DNA from: Endocarpon pusillum Z07020
Lineage: Eukaryota > Ascomycota > Eurotiomycetes > Verrucariales > Verrucariaceae
Assembly (NCBI RefSeq): GCF_000464535.1
Contig: NW_006916523.1
Span: forward strand, 4,711 to 68,710
Length of the DNA stretch: 64,000 nucleotides
Direction: 5' to 3'
How positions within the stretch are numbered: the first letter of the stretch is position 1; each line of letters begins with the position of its first letter. Made by a program: the position numbers and the translations under genes. The notes under the pieces are model-generated. The model had not been told where the DNA came from. It was given only the letters and a program-made list of their open reading frames with translations, and searched no databases. This document shows, piece after piece, positions 32,875 through 44,755 of this stretch.

Positions 32875-34383
32875 ATGCAGTCTCTCGCGCCAGCGCCGAC
32901 CAGCGCCATGCATTCTTCCACTCAGGTAAGCAAGATTTGGTCCAATCCTTCTGCTGCTTTTATATTCTGTCATTATATGAGGTCCAGCACGTCCGGTTAC
33001 TCGACTTCCAACTTTCCGCTGTTTCTCACGTTTCCTAAGCGCCTCAGCATGTCTGCTCAATTCTCAAACTTTGGTACCAATAGCTGATCGTTGACGGCTG
33101 TCGATAAACAGGATGTTGTCTCTGAACAGCGTGAGTAAGCCCGCCGCTGTTTCTCGAATACCCCCTTGTTATTGTACATGTTGTTCTTCCTGGTCATGTC
33201 AGACAACTCCCCATGTCCCTATGAACCGGCAGTCTGAGAGGTCATCGCCCTTATTCTTACGTAAGCTGTGGTCAGACTCGACGATGGGGCTGTTCAACGT
33301 CATTCGAGATCCGAGAGTTGATTTCGCACGATGAGGCGATCCGATTGTGCTCTTGATAAAGTAACTTCAACAATTGCCAGTCTAACACTCCAACAGTTCT
33401 CCGCGAGCAGCTACTTTCTCAAGTCAACACGTCGAACAACCCACGAGATCAGAACGAGATGCACACATCGAGTCCAGCATCTCCAAATGATCCACTTGAT
33501 CATACAATGGCCGGTTCTGGTATGATGAGCACCAGCGCTGGTAGCGATGACGGTAATGACGGTGATGGACGAAAAGGTTACGGCAAACGGGAACTCAGCA
33601 CAAGCAAGAGAGCGGCTCAGAATAGAGCGGCGCAGGTGAGTTAGCAGTTTCATATCTTAATCAGCTGGAATACAGTTCCATTTCAAGCTTCCGTCTCGAC
33701 CTCCAAGACCTGCCAACGCAATCCTGCCTGTTCAATGTTGCTTTGATGCTACATGATCGCCATTTATTGCAGTCTACAATCCCTTCCATCCCGATTGGGA
33801 ATCTATTCCACATTCAATCACAGTCACTGATAGTCTTTGTTAACTACAGAGAGCATTCCGCCAGCGCAAAGAAGGCTACATCAAGAAACTCGAAGAGCAG
33901 GTCCGCGACTACACCATCCTAAACGAAAACTACAAAGCCATTCAAGCCGAGAACTACCAGCTCCGCGACTACATCATCAATCTTCAATCCCGCCTGATCG
34001 AATCTCAAGGAGAATTCCCTCAACCGCCTCCCAATATCGATGGTCTGCATCCCGGCAACCCGGGCCAGCAGCAGCATGCACCACAACACGCATCACAACA
34101 TCAAGGACCATCACAGCAACAGCATCACCATGCTGCCGGCCCCGGGGAGTCAAGTAATATCGCTGCCGGACTGGATCAGATGAGAGGAGCGCCTCCGGCT
34201 CATCATCTTGGGAGGGCGGGTGATCCGCGGGGACATACACCGGAGGGACAATCGTATCATGCTCATATTCATGGTCATGGCCAGGCTCCGGAGAGCCATA
34301 GCCCGGGGTTGAAGCGGATGAAAGTCGATGAAAGGGAGATGACTGCTGCTCAGCAGGCGTTACAAGGAAGAGTAGAGAGATGA
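32875..34383 (+). CDS. kapC: bZIP (AP-1-like) transcription factor KapC
   Basis: Nuclear DNA-binding regulator of the fungal AP-1-like bZIP class; targets are poorly known. Four phase-consistent exons: 32875-32925, 33112-33130 (only 19 nt), 33397-33635 and 33850-34383, giving 280 residues, the usual KapC length. The N-terminus MQSLAPAP with the second exon DVVSEQ matches the family. The basic region KRAAQNRAAQ-RAFRQRK spans the exon 3/4 junction and is followed by the zipper (LEEQVRDYTILNENYKAIQ), then IINLQSRLIESQGEFPQPP. The tail is Gln/His/Pro-rich and ends LKRMKVDEREMTAAQQALQ. Introns of 186, 266 and 214 nt are long for this window, leaving room for splicing control. Confidence 0.92.
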
Positions 34384-36361
34384 GAAGAACCTGGGGAGCC
34401 ATGTTGAAGTGGGGTGCTTGCGCTTCTCCATCGACGAGGAGGGTCTCGTTCCACGCGACCGAAGCAACAGGGGCAGCAATGTGTCCGACACAAGCTTCAT
34501 CTCGTCATTTATTTCTCCCCATCATGAGCTTTCGGAGATACTTGTCGCTTTTTGCGCTGATGCTTGTGCTCGATTGCATTGGCGCTCAGGGGTTCAATGT
34601 TGACGGCTATAGGTGCTGGGAGTAGTACCTTTTTTTGGCGCGTTTCTAGTTAATAGGTGGAAAGCGGTTGACGAGTTAATAAGTCTACATGCATGCACGG
34701 CCACGACACCACACTGACCCCCCCCAGGAGAAGCAATAATCCACGCAAGGAGCATATTATGATAGTTAGGGGATATGGCAGACAGAGCGATATCGATACC
34801 ACTATCACAAATAGTATGAGCATATGTTGTCTCCATCTTCTCTTGGGCCCTAGTCCGCCATTGACCTTGACCCAGTACATATATACGCTGACTGCTGGGT
34901 ACTGATGTCGCAGCTAGACATCCCTACTCATGCTGTCCTAGAGTCGTACTTGTCCTCGTCCTCGTCCCTGTTGCTATGCCTGAGCTCGATCCGTCCCAGG
35001 TCCTGTTCGCTGTCACTGCCACTTTAATTGCCGCTATTCATGTCATTTGGTGGTCCTCCGTACACACATCTCCAACTCTCTTCTCTGCGCAGCAGCGTAT
35101 GATAGAAAAAGCCGCATGATTGTTGCGACTTCCTTGGTTTGATTTACCATGGACTCTCAGTTTTGAGCATTAACTGCTGGGGGCCCACTTGTCTCGAACA
35201 CTTGCTTCGCCATCTATGCCCAAAGCTAAGTTATAACGCCAAAGGACGTTTACACGACTGGTGCATTTGGGTTCGGATCTCGTTTCGGAAGTTCGGTTAG
35301 GCGGGTTCCTTGGGTTCTTGAGCGGCGTTGTACGCACCGTTGTGAGGAAGTTTTCTAGAGTGGTCAAGAGGTTGTGTTGCCTGTTCTTGGGCATCCAGTT
35401 GCTCGGGGATCAGCGCTCCATAGTCGAACTGGGTCGATGCGGTACTGGTTATTCAAGTTCGTCAGAGAAGAGAACGGGCGATAAGTCCCATTTGCTTCTG
35501 CGGTCCTCTCAGAAATGGATATCCAAGATCTCTCCCTTCCTGGGCTCTGTCGGCATAAGTTAGCGGGTACCCACCCCTGTAGAGCAGTACGGGGAACGTC
35601 CTTGCTCTATGGATGCTAAGATGTCAGCTGGGGTCGCTGACTACAGGCTTCCCTGAGATCGGGAACTGGAAACAGGCTGTAATCGCTGTGGGTCTGGAGA
35701 CCAAGGGATTTATCTTAGCACGTTCGTGTCAACCATACATGAACTAGCGGACACGAAAGTGTCGTTGAGAAAAAGGGAAGTATGTTATTTATTTTTATGC
35801 GATGAAAACGTATTCTCTTGAAATATGTGGGAAAGGGGACAGTGTTATCGGCGGAGGATTGATTGGCTCATCTATAGGCACCAGCATCGCCGTGATTCGA
35901 AGTAAGGGACAAGGAGCTATCTTGCTGTGCGGAGACTGCAGCAATACTCAGCCAGCGACCATTCCGCGACGTGACGTGATGTTTCAGGAGGCAATGTTGA
36001 CTTCTTGTTGACTTTTGTTATTTGTATAGCAGACTTGGAGAAGGTTCAAGCGGGACGCCAAGAACTACTCGCTCCGCTTACGGCCAATCAGATGCGTGGA
36101 CAGCCATCTTAAAATACTTGTATCTGTATGTCCTTGGGTGCAAGAATTACCTCTCCGTGCCGCTTGACGGGTCTCTGGAAGTATTGCTTCGGAGAGACTC
36201 AAAGCACGACAGCAGCCCGCTTTAACTAAGACACAATAAGTCACCTATCTCTCCGTGAATCCTTGGAACCTCAGTTGTCTCTGCATCGAGCAGGATTGGC
36301 AGTGTCCGAATGCAGTTCATCTTGACCACGTCCATACTGCATTGATACACAACTCACGAAG
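34384..36361. other. Gene-poor 2-kb spacer between kapC and PAF1
   Basis: Short, unconvincing ORFs on both strands (largest about 100 codons at 35,261-35,563). A C-tract (9 bases) lies near 34,719. Nothing else supported. Confidence 0.45.
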
Positions 36362-38124
36362 ATGGCGACTTCTAGCGATGCTAAGGGCGGATTCAAGCAG
36401 GACATGGTGGTCTCGACAAGATACAGGAATGATCTACCACCACCGCCCATGCCACCTAAGCTCCTGGACATAGACAACGGAGGGCTTGCACAGTACCTCA
36501 CCACGAGCTTCGCCTCAGGTCTAGCAAGAAGAGAAGAACCGAACATCGAAGTAGATGCAGAAGGTGGGATCCCAATTGACATGATTGGTATTCCTGGATA
36601 CTTTCTCGGAGATGAGAGTGGTAGGGAAGCCATTTCCGAGCATTCAAGCAACGCATGACTGACCTTTGTCTAGCCATCATGGCGCCTGAAATCCAACCAG
36701 TCCTCGACACAGCCGATCACAACCTTCTTCTGACACCAGAGCAAATCCGCACTCGCGGCGCAAGTAATACAAATGTCTCCTTCCTGCGCAAAACTCAATA
36801 CATGACCTCTGGAAATACGCGCGCGAATGATCCCCTTATGCGAAGCACATCTCGCTCATCCAAAACCACCAAACCGACCAAAGCCACCATACCCGCCATC
36901 TCCCGCGACGATCCGAGCTACATAAAACGTTACATCGAGAAGGGTTTCAATATAGCCTACCCCGAGTCAGCAGTACTAGCCAACAGCACACCGGACCCTC
37001 TTCCCATAACCACCTCTGATCGCCTAGCCTGGGAAAGTCCCACTCACCCGTCCAACTCCAAAATGAAGCCCGTTGCATTCTACCCTCTCCTGCCCGACCT
37101 CCCCGCCAAAACCGACTCCAACTCCTTCATCAGCGTCAAGTTCGACAAACCACCCCTCCCCGTCCTTCCCAACGGAAAACGTGACAACAGAATCGATGTT
37201 GCAATCCTCCACCCTGCCAAAGTCGATGAAGTAGAACGAGAATGGAAGTTGCGAAGAGAAGCGCACGAGAAGAACCCGGATCTCTACGAAGATCCTGGTA
37301 GGTTGCCCTACGACTGGGATTTTTGTGTGCCGCGGCTTGAGGGCAGTAAAGGAGATAAAGACATCGTGGAGAGGATAAGGAGGAAATTGAATCCCGCGGA
37401 TCCGAGACGGGATGATAGAGATCTGTATTTGAACAAGGAGAAAGGACGGTTTGAGTATGAGCGGATTCGGACATTTGCTGAGGACTCAGCGCCCATGACG
37501 CATGGCTGGAGGTATCTGGCTTTGTCGCTGTTTGATCCAGACACTATTTCCTCAGGTGCTGGAGGCAAGGAAGTCCACTCCCGTCTCAAAAAATCAGGGC
37601 AAGGTAAAGCAGCATATTACTACGAGATTGGGCAGCGGATGCGCCTTAAGGCCGATAGAGTCAAGACGCTGGCTCAAGCCAGAGCCCAGGGCGGCCAGGC
37701 GGGCAAGGTGGCGGCAGTGGCCAACGAGTACAGCGTTGATGGGGTGGATGTCTTGATCCGCGAGCCAGATGAGGATGAAGTACTCATGAGGGCGGAGACG
37801 AGAGCGCTGGTTGACAGGGTGTTTGAGGGAAGTAAGGAGTTGAGGGTTTTGAGGAGGAGGGCAGAAGAGAGAGAGAAAGAGCGAGAATTGAACGATGTGT
37901 TGGCAACGGCGGGACAGCCTGCTCCTGGTGGGAATGCGAAGCTGGATGCGGATGCAGAAGGAGATATTGGTGGGACGCGGAATGGGAGAGCCAGTCGGCC
38001 GGTCAACGGTACAGCAACTTCCAGCAGGGGAGCAGATACCGCTGATGCCGATATCGAGATGGCGGACGCCGACGCCGATGCCGATGCCGACACGGATGCG
38101 GATGGAGATATAGACGATGAGTGA
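36362..38124 (+). CDS. PAF1: RNA polymerase II-associated PAF1 complex subunit PAF1
   Basis: Core subunit of the PAF1 elongation complex linked to histone H2B ubiquitylation and H3K4/K36 methylation. Two exons, 36362-36620 and 36674-38124, join in phase across a 53-nt intron (GTAGGG...TCTAG) to give 569 residues. Exon 1 carries FKQDMVVSTRYRNDLPPPP and PKLLDI; exon 2 has MAPEIQPVLDTADHNLLLT, SFLRKTQYM, FYPLLPD, VDEVEREWKLRREAHEKNP and GWRYLALSLFDP. These are in the order expected for fungal PAF1. The C-terminus is acidic, ending in an Ala-Asp repeat (ADADADADTDADGD) encoded by GCCGAT-type hexamers, a likely length-variable tract. Confidence 0.92.
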
Positions 38125-39581
38125 ACAATTTCCCAACTTCCCAACTTCCCAGCCCGACTGCCCAGATTAAGGTAGGAGAATCTATCCCATCATCTACACT
38201 CCAAGCAGGTACCTGGCTCGGATCGTGCATCACATGCTCCTACCAAAATAATAAAAATAACAATGACCAAGCCTCCAGGCTCTCGGGATCCTCATCTCAG
38301 GAAGCGAAATGAAAAGTCCCGGAAACTTGGAGATTCACACAGTACTTACCAGGAGAAGGGGCAGCTAAAGATATGAGCCAAGTGCCGTTAGTAGAAATGA
38401 CAGTCATTCTGTCAAATGACCACCATATTAATATGATAAGAGAGGCATATTTTAACCATATTATGATCATATTTTTAGTAAAATACGTTATAGATAGTGA
38501 GATATTATTAGATCACAGACGACTAAGTTGTATATCCTTGTACTCTCTAAGTAATATCATGGTTAGGCTTAATCTAAGCGCACTTTGATGGCTCTCCTAG
38601 CATTATTTTAAGAGGGCCTCTTCCTGCTAAGTAGTGCAGTAACGTGGTGAGAATTTCTGTCTCCTTCCTTCCCCTTTGTTCATTCATCCCGTCTCCCCTC
38701 CCTCTCTCTCTCCCTCTCTCCTTTTTCCTCCCCTGTCATTACTCCATCCTTCCATCGCCCCTTTCTCCCACAACCCACCTACCAACCATGCCCATGCAAC
38801 CAACCTACGCCCCTACTGATAAATGGTAAAAAGCAGCGTCCTGAGCTCAGTGAAGAGAAGAAGGAAAGAGAAGTGAAGGGCAGGGCGTGAGGGATCCAAG
38901 TTGGGCAATTTCAGCACCAAGTTCGTCAGCAACCGGGCCTGGGATAAGGAGAGAGAACAAAGATGCAAAAATTTCAAAAGAACAGGGCAGAGTGAAGGCG
39001 AGGCGAGGCAAGGAATAGCCAGATCGCTAACTGAGTGGGTAGAGTTTAAACTGTAGGGTCGGTAGGGTAGGTAGGGTAGGTAGGGCAGGGTAGGGCAGGG
39101 CAGGGCAAAAAGGTGGTCAAGCGCCCCTCGAGGATCGGAGTATTGCGAGCTCAAGGTCTTTTGGTCTTTTGATCTTTTCAGGTTGATTGGGTCTGACTGA
39201 CTACTGCTGCTGCTGCGGCTGCGTATGCCAGTTGGCGGGTAATATATGGTCCGGTTCTGTGGGCGGGAGGTGCAGGGCCGAGCAGGTTGAAACTTGAAGT
39301 CTCCGTTCCGGTTGTGTGAAAAACAGACAGACGCTGGGCTGAGCGCGTGTGCGCTACCCTTCCAGGTTTTTTGGGCCTTGGAACGTGCTCGGAGGAGGAG
39401 GAGGAGGAGGAACGACGGGTAGTGCCATTTGCCGGTCCTGTTCTATGCCGTAGTCAGGCATCGAATCATTGCCAGCTTCTTTTCCTAGACAGACAGAATC
39501 GGCCATTTTCGGAGCGCTTGATCTGCGTCTCGTCTCTCTCAAACCAACGAACGGCTCTCTCTCTCCCTGTCCAACCCACTT
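38125..39581. other. Intergenic 1.46 kb between convergent PAF1 and eIF3l
   Basis: AT-rich at 38,390-38,560; a pyrimidine-dominated tract at 38,657-38,765; a TAGGG-rich array at 39,052-39,107 (separate entry); a GGA triplet repeat at about 39,391-39,409. No credible gene, although the pyrimidine tract followed by an ATG at 38,788 resembles a promoter. Confidence 0.5.
39052..39107 (+). repeat. TAGGG/CAGGG short tandem array
   Basis: About ten runs of three Gs spaced by TA, TAGG or CA within 56 bp (TAGGGTAGGTAGGGTAGG...). The G-runs are spaced closely enough to form a G-quadruplex. Resembles but is not the TTAGGG telomere repeat. Confidence 0.8.
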
Positions 39582-41106
39582 CTAATACGCCCTCGCTAAG
39601 TTCCTCAAATACCAATCCACGAGCCGCCTCCCCTGCTTCGCCTCACTGACATGGATCAATTCTCCTTCCACCGCATAATCTAATTCACTTGCATTGACAA
39701 CCTCCCCCTCCAGCAGCCCGCCTTCGCTCCACCTCGTCTGCCTACTCCGCTGTTTATTCACCAGCAGCCAGCTCCTCAGCTGTTCTGGCTCGACCTCCAG
39801 AAAGGAAGATAGCTTCTTCAGATCCATAGTCGAGTAGAGTTTGAGATACGATTTCACGGTCGGGTTGTAGATGGTGTTTTTGACTTCGTCCATGAAGATG
39901 GCTGTTTGGTGGTCCACCGGGTCGATGTTGGAAGATGGGTTGTCGAAGTCTGGTGGGGTGGGAGAGATAAATTTGGGACAAGCGCTCCGGAAGAGTTCTT
40001 CGAATAGGGGAAGGGCTTCGGGGCCGCCCCTTTGTAATCGGTTTAGCCCTTCGCCGTATTTCTCCCGTAGCGCTGTGTGGATCGTGTCGTCTAATCTTGT
40101 TGGTACAAAGCTCACGCAGATGGCGATGAGTGCGTACATTTGATCGTTCTTCTTGGCGATTGCGTCGAAGTTATTGCTTCCTTTTTGGAAATTTTTCGTC
40201 CTGCTGACGTAGACAAGGATGTGGGAGAACATGCGTATTGCGTCGGCGTAGCGGCGAAGCATCATGTAGCTGAAGCCAACATAGTAGTATGTTGTGAAAT
40301 GAGCTGCCATGACGCGCGCAAACATGGCCTTCTTGTTCATTTCGATGTCATCTAGGGTTTTCAGGGCCAGGCTGAAATCTCCTAGGAGACAATGCACTCG
40401 GAGAAGACCGATGATCGAGAAATAGCCCAACATTCGGTAGAGCGGTCTCGTCCCATAATCGCCCACGACTGCCATAGCATCTTCTCCTCTTTTTTGTGCG
40501 GCAAGCTGTTCGTTTATCTGAGATCGTTGTATGAGGGAGTAGAGAACGTTCAGAACAGAGTAGCAGCCCCATGTGTTGGGATTTTCGCGGAGGAGCTGCG
40601 CTTCGTCTTCGTGGGGGGCAGTACGAGCAACACGGTTTCGGTAACGGCAAAAGGACTCAAACTGGTATATGAACTCGTCGATGACGTCCCAAGCCCAGAA
40701 GTACTATTTGAGGTAGATGAGTGGTGAGCTATAAAAGGAGCCAGGTGCGTACATACATTTGGTACTTCCAAGTCGACGGGTCCTTCCGAGTTGAGGATGT
40801 AGTGGAAAAGAGAGCAATAATTGTCGTAACTGGCAAACTTGGTCTCGAGAGTAGCTTGGTATTCTAGGGGTGTCGCTGCTGCGGCGAGCTGTGCTTGGAT
40901 GTCTGTTGCTCCAGCTCCTATGGAGCTGGCCTGTTCGATATCGCTTTGCGCATCGTCGAAGTTCACTTGTTCTCTAGCCAGATTGTAAATATCCGTACCA
41001 TCTCATGGGGCATGAAGCCCTACTTGTAGTCGTTGACAAGAGCCTCTTCCTCCACGTCCGACTCATCGTTAAGCTGAAGAGACTGATTTCCATTGACGAA
41101 CGCCAT
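39582..41106 (-). CDS. Translation initiation factor eIF3 subunit l
   Basis: Component of the eIF3 complex (PCI-domain subunit) that helps recruit mRNA to the 40S ribosome. Three exons on the minus strand, 41106-41024, 40973-40757 and 40703-39582, join in phase to 473 residues, the normal length. The start MAFVNGNQSLQLNDESDVEE follows the second of two adjacent ATGs (the first at 41109). Landmarks: ATLETKFASYDNYCSLFHYI, WAWDVIDEFIYQFESF, NPNTWGCYSVLNVLYSLIQR, RPLYRMLGYFSIIGLLR, FTTYYYVGFSYMMLRRY, and the PCI region to VDWYLRNLARAY. Introns of 50 and 53 nt are canonical (GTAGGG...CTAG; GTATGT...ATAG). Confidence 0.95.
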
Positions 41107-41373
41107 CATGGCAACAGAGACGCTAGGGACACCGAAACACAGGGAGAGAAGCAGCCGAATAGACTGGGAGATCTGCTCAAGTCTGTGGGAGCGCAGACAA
41201 GGCCCTTTGTGGCAATGTGTTGTCGTTGTCGTCGTCGCCGCCGATGCAGCGAATATGGTCCAGAGGGTTTTCGCGCTCTAAGCCCTAAGTTAGAATCTAG
41301 CACAAGCCAAGCCAAGCTACCCGCTTAGAGTTATCTTAGCGTTCATCTTATCTAACGGACCCTTTTCTTGGAG
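41107..41373. promoter_or_regulatory. Putative bidirectional promoter, eIF3l / nitrilase
   Basis: 267 bp separate two divergent start codons, with a pyrimidine/purine-skewed stretch (CGTTGTCGTCGTCGCC at 41,222-41,237). Shared regulation is inferred from spacing only. Confidence 0.45.
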
Positions 41374-42412
41374 ATGACAATGGGAAGGACACCAAGGCTT
41401 CCAGAGAATGGAGTATCTCGATCAGCAGCCGGTGCAGTCATGTCTCCTATCTTCAAAGCAGCCTTGATACAACTGGCACCCGAGGTTTGTCTCTAAAACC
41501 GGCCCATGATCCGAAAAGGTCATTAACTGTTGGTTGTGCCTGTAGCCCCTCAACCCCACCTCCAACTTCCATAGAGCCTCTCAATTCATCCGTGAAGCTT
41601 CCGCCCAAGGTGCAGATCTCGCCGTTCTCCCAGAGTATCACCTCACCGGCTGGGTTGCTGATTCCAATGCACTCACTACCCATGCCTTAGACTGGGAGAC
41701 CTGGATACAGAAATACCAATCCCTTGCCCGTGAACTGCATATCAACATCGTCCCTGGCACTATTGTCCAGGCAGACTCGAGCTTCAAATCCACCTGTGAT
41801 TCCACCAAACCTGGCTCGCTAAACCAACCCTCCCTCCTAAACGTTTCGACATTCATCTCAGATAAAGGAGAAATCCTTGGCACCTACACCAAAATCAACC
41901 TCTGGCACCCTGAACGTCCCCACCTGACCCCCTCCTCACTCTCTACACCCCATACCGTCCTCGCCACCCCACTAGGTCCCGTAGGTATCCTGATCTGCTG
42001 GGACCTCGCATTTCCAGAAGCATTCCGTGCCCTGGTCCAGCAAGGCGCAAAGATAATAATCATCCCCACCTTCTGGACAGCTAGTGACTGCATGGTCGAA
42101 GGGCTGCGGCTGAACCCAAAGGCCGAGGCGTTGTTTGTGGAATCAGCATTGACGGTGCGAGCATTCGAGAATACTTGTTGTGTTGTCTTTGTGAACGCGG
42201 GAGGGAATGACGACGACGGGCCGATGGGGTTGAGTCAGGTAGCCATGCCGTTTGTGGGCAAGGTGAAGGGCAGTTTTGAGGGCAATGAAGAGGGACTCAG
42301 GGTAGTAGAGGTAGATACGGAGATTTTGGAAGAGGCTGAGAGGCATTATAAGGTTAGAGAGGATATGGGAAGGGAGGATTGGCATTATGGGTACAGTCAT
42401 GGCAGGAAGTGA
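41374..42412 (+). CDS. Nitrilase-superfamily C-N hydrolase
   Basis: Amidase/nitrilase-fold enzyme that hydrolyses a C-N bond of a small amide, nitrile or carbamoyl substrate; the substrate is not predictable. Exons 41374-41484 and 41546-42412 (61-nt intron, GTTTGT...TGTAG) give 325 residues. The catalytic triad is visible: Glu in VLPEYHLTGW, Lys in YTKINLWHPER, Cys in LICWDLAFPEAF; the FWTA and later RAFENTCCVVFVNAGG segments complete the core. The first ~20 residues are variable, and an internal ATG at 41443 could also serve. Bases 42124-42319 are duplicated without a change inside the transposon 2.7 kb downstream. Confidence 0.92.
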
Positions 42413-44624
42413 TGGTCGTAATGCTTGTGGTCGGTGATTGAGGTATCGTCATTCTCGCTAAGAGCTCATACAATGACACCAAGATGAATGTATCCGGCAG
42501 CTGAACACGCTTCTGTCCCCTCTCGCTTCGTGCAGAAGCCGCTGCTGTACTTTTCCTCGAGTGATTGACTAGATAGACGCCGTGGCTGAACAACTATTTT
42601 TTGCTTCTGGCCATGCTTGGCTTTCCTGGATGGTGGTGCCCGACATATGCTCTCCGACAGGCAGCCAAAGCAAGTGCCGGTCGACGTCGCCCAGGGCGAA
42701 TATGCTCCATGACATGTACGCCGCCATCTTGGGTATCATCATCCCCATCAGGGTCATCGTTCACAAGCGGCTGTAATCTATTGTTTGACGACACACTAAG
42801 TTTGGCGAGTTTCCTCTCAGGTACATCGAAATTCCGACCTGCTGTTGTTGAAGCATCTGGCAACGATCTTTAACACGCATCTGGGTAGTAGCCGATGTGT
42901 ATGGCTTGTACTTCAAGCGTAAATGCATACATGAGCGAGCGGTGGCGGCGTTGTAGTTGGAGTTGAGTGATATACATTTCATCATTCATGAACTTGAGCG
43001 TAATATCCTCGAGCTGGTGGATGTGCTCCAGGTTGTCACGAATTGATTGACTTCCTATGTTGGCCTCTGCATGACGGCTCGCCAGATCACGAGTCGCACC
43101 CTACGTCGATTTCTTGTGCTGACCTGACCGGTATCTGCATTGCGTGGTTCTTGCAGAATGGAAGTTGGAGGATAGGCACATTTCTGCCAAACATGTAGAT
43201 AGTGCTTTGCTCAGGGTAGTGCAAGGTTGCCGCAGCCATAGCGACCTTCACGATAGCGATAGTACTAGTGGTCACCTCCCAAGATAAACGCCTTCAGGTT
43301 GGACTCCTTCCTTGACCAGTGTGTTCATTCGAATCCGGGTCAAATCAATCGAATCAAATGCCTAGAAAAAAGTCCTTTTCTTTCAAAAATTAAAAGTCTT
43401 CTTTAATTAAAAGATAGGAGTCTTGGCGGACTCTGTCCGTGAGATGAAAATCCTTCACAGTCCTCTTAATAAAACATTACTTATTAACATTTGACTCTAT
43501 TGGCCAAACGAGCCAAATCAAATCAAATCGACCGCTGGGATTAGACGGGCAAATCAAATGGGGGCCATGATTTCGTTTTTCGTTTATTTGATTTGATGGA
43601 TACACTGTCCTTGACCAGGGAATGTCGTCCCAGGATGGACCAACGGGTCTGCTTCGCCTCGCGCGATCATGCGTGGCAACAAGGGTCCTCCTCGTCCTCA
43701 TAGCTGTGAACATCTGGTTTTGGCACTGCTAGTTCTTGCTGGGTGACATAGGTATTAAGGGCTTTTGGTGTCCACCAAACACGTGTGGCTTGTTTCAGGA
43801 ACAAAGACAGCAGCTTCAGTGGACCGGTCAGAACTGCCCCAGAGGCCCTCCAACCCCTGTCTTGTACCTATGTGTAAATGATCTTGCCACAATAGCCTCC
43901 TGCTAATAGGAACAGCCTTCGGTGGCAGTCCAGCACTAAAGGCACTATCCAACTTTCGGTAACAATATACTTCTAGACTGATCAGCAAATCCTCACGTTC
44001 AGCAATCCAGGTGACTTTCCCATATCGAGCAAGACAGAGCGGAATTGGCATCATCTAGCCTATACTGCGGCTGCAAGCAACGTCAGAAGGCAGCTCGCGC
44101 ACCGGGCTTGACCAGGGGTACCAGGGTTTCATACTCCTTTCCGGAGATAGAGATGTTGGATGAGGTATGTCTGCCAGCATTGCAGTCCCTCTTGTTTTCT
44201 TTCTTCTCCATGATTGTGATTCTATAGACTGTGAGTACTGCTTTCGCTCCACGACCCAATCAATCACAAGATTTGCGCTGTTTGATATCAGTTTTGCAGC
44301 TGCCTTTGTTGTAAGTATTTGGTCTAGGAGACCGTCCTGACATATCGCCTAACCAAAACTTGGGAATGCTTCCTAGAGGACGTCCCGGTATGCATCGTGG
44401 TGGTCGCGACAAACGGTACTGTTGCAGGAGACTTGATTGCACATGATGCCGTCGCATGTGGGTTTAAAGAAAGAATCCAGGTACGTAAGGCACCAGAAAA
44501 AAAACCCGTGGTTTATGAATGACACAAACCAGCTCTGAGCTGTGATAAGTGACACGGTTGAGGGATTAGGCAAATACGGGGTCTTCGGCACTCCTTTACG
44601 TAACTCGGGGATAGTTGAGATCTA
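42413..44624. other. Gene-poor 2.2-kb spacer next to the transposon
   Basis: Short ORFs only. 43,370-43,620 is AT-rich and carries several CAAATCAA motifs in both orientations (43,340; 43,513-43,530; 43,550; 43,577-43,590), which may be the remains of a small inverted-repeat element. The minus-strand frame at 43,755-44,054 (99 codons) is unrecognised. Confidence 0.4.
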
Positions 44625-44755
44625 ACGTACACCACCACTTGGCGAGACACCCCACTTGGCGAGACAGTTTGCACACACTTTACGCAGTAATTCTATCACT
44701 CAAATGGCCCAACATCCACGTCCAATTAAGGAAATAATGAAGCTGACGATACTTC

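Noticed and set aside
37594..38144. Two minus-strand ORFs of 156 and 180 codons opposite the PAF1 3' end
   Set aside because: They arise from the low-complexity acidic repeat and GC-rich codons of PAF1 read backwards.
43327..43342. T-arm-like TTCGAATCC suggesting a tRNA
   Set aside because: No acceptor stem, D-arm or anticodon arm can be built from the flanking sequence.
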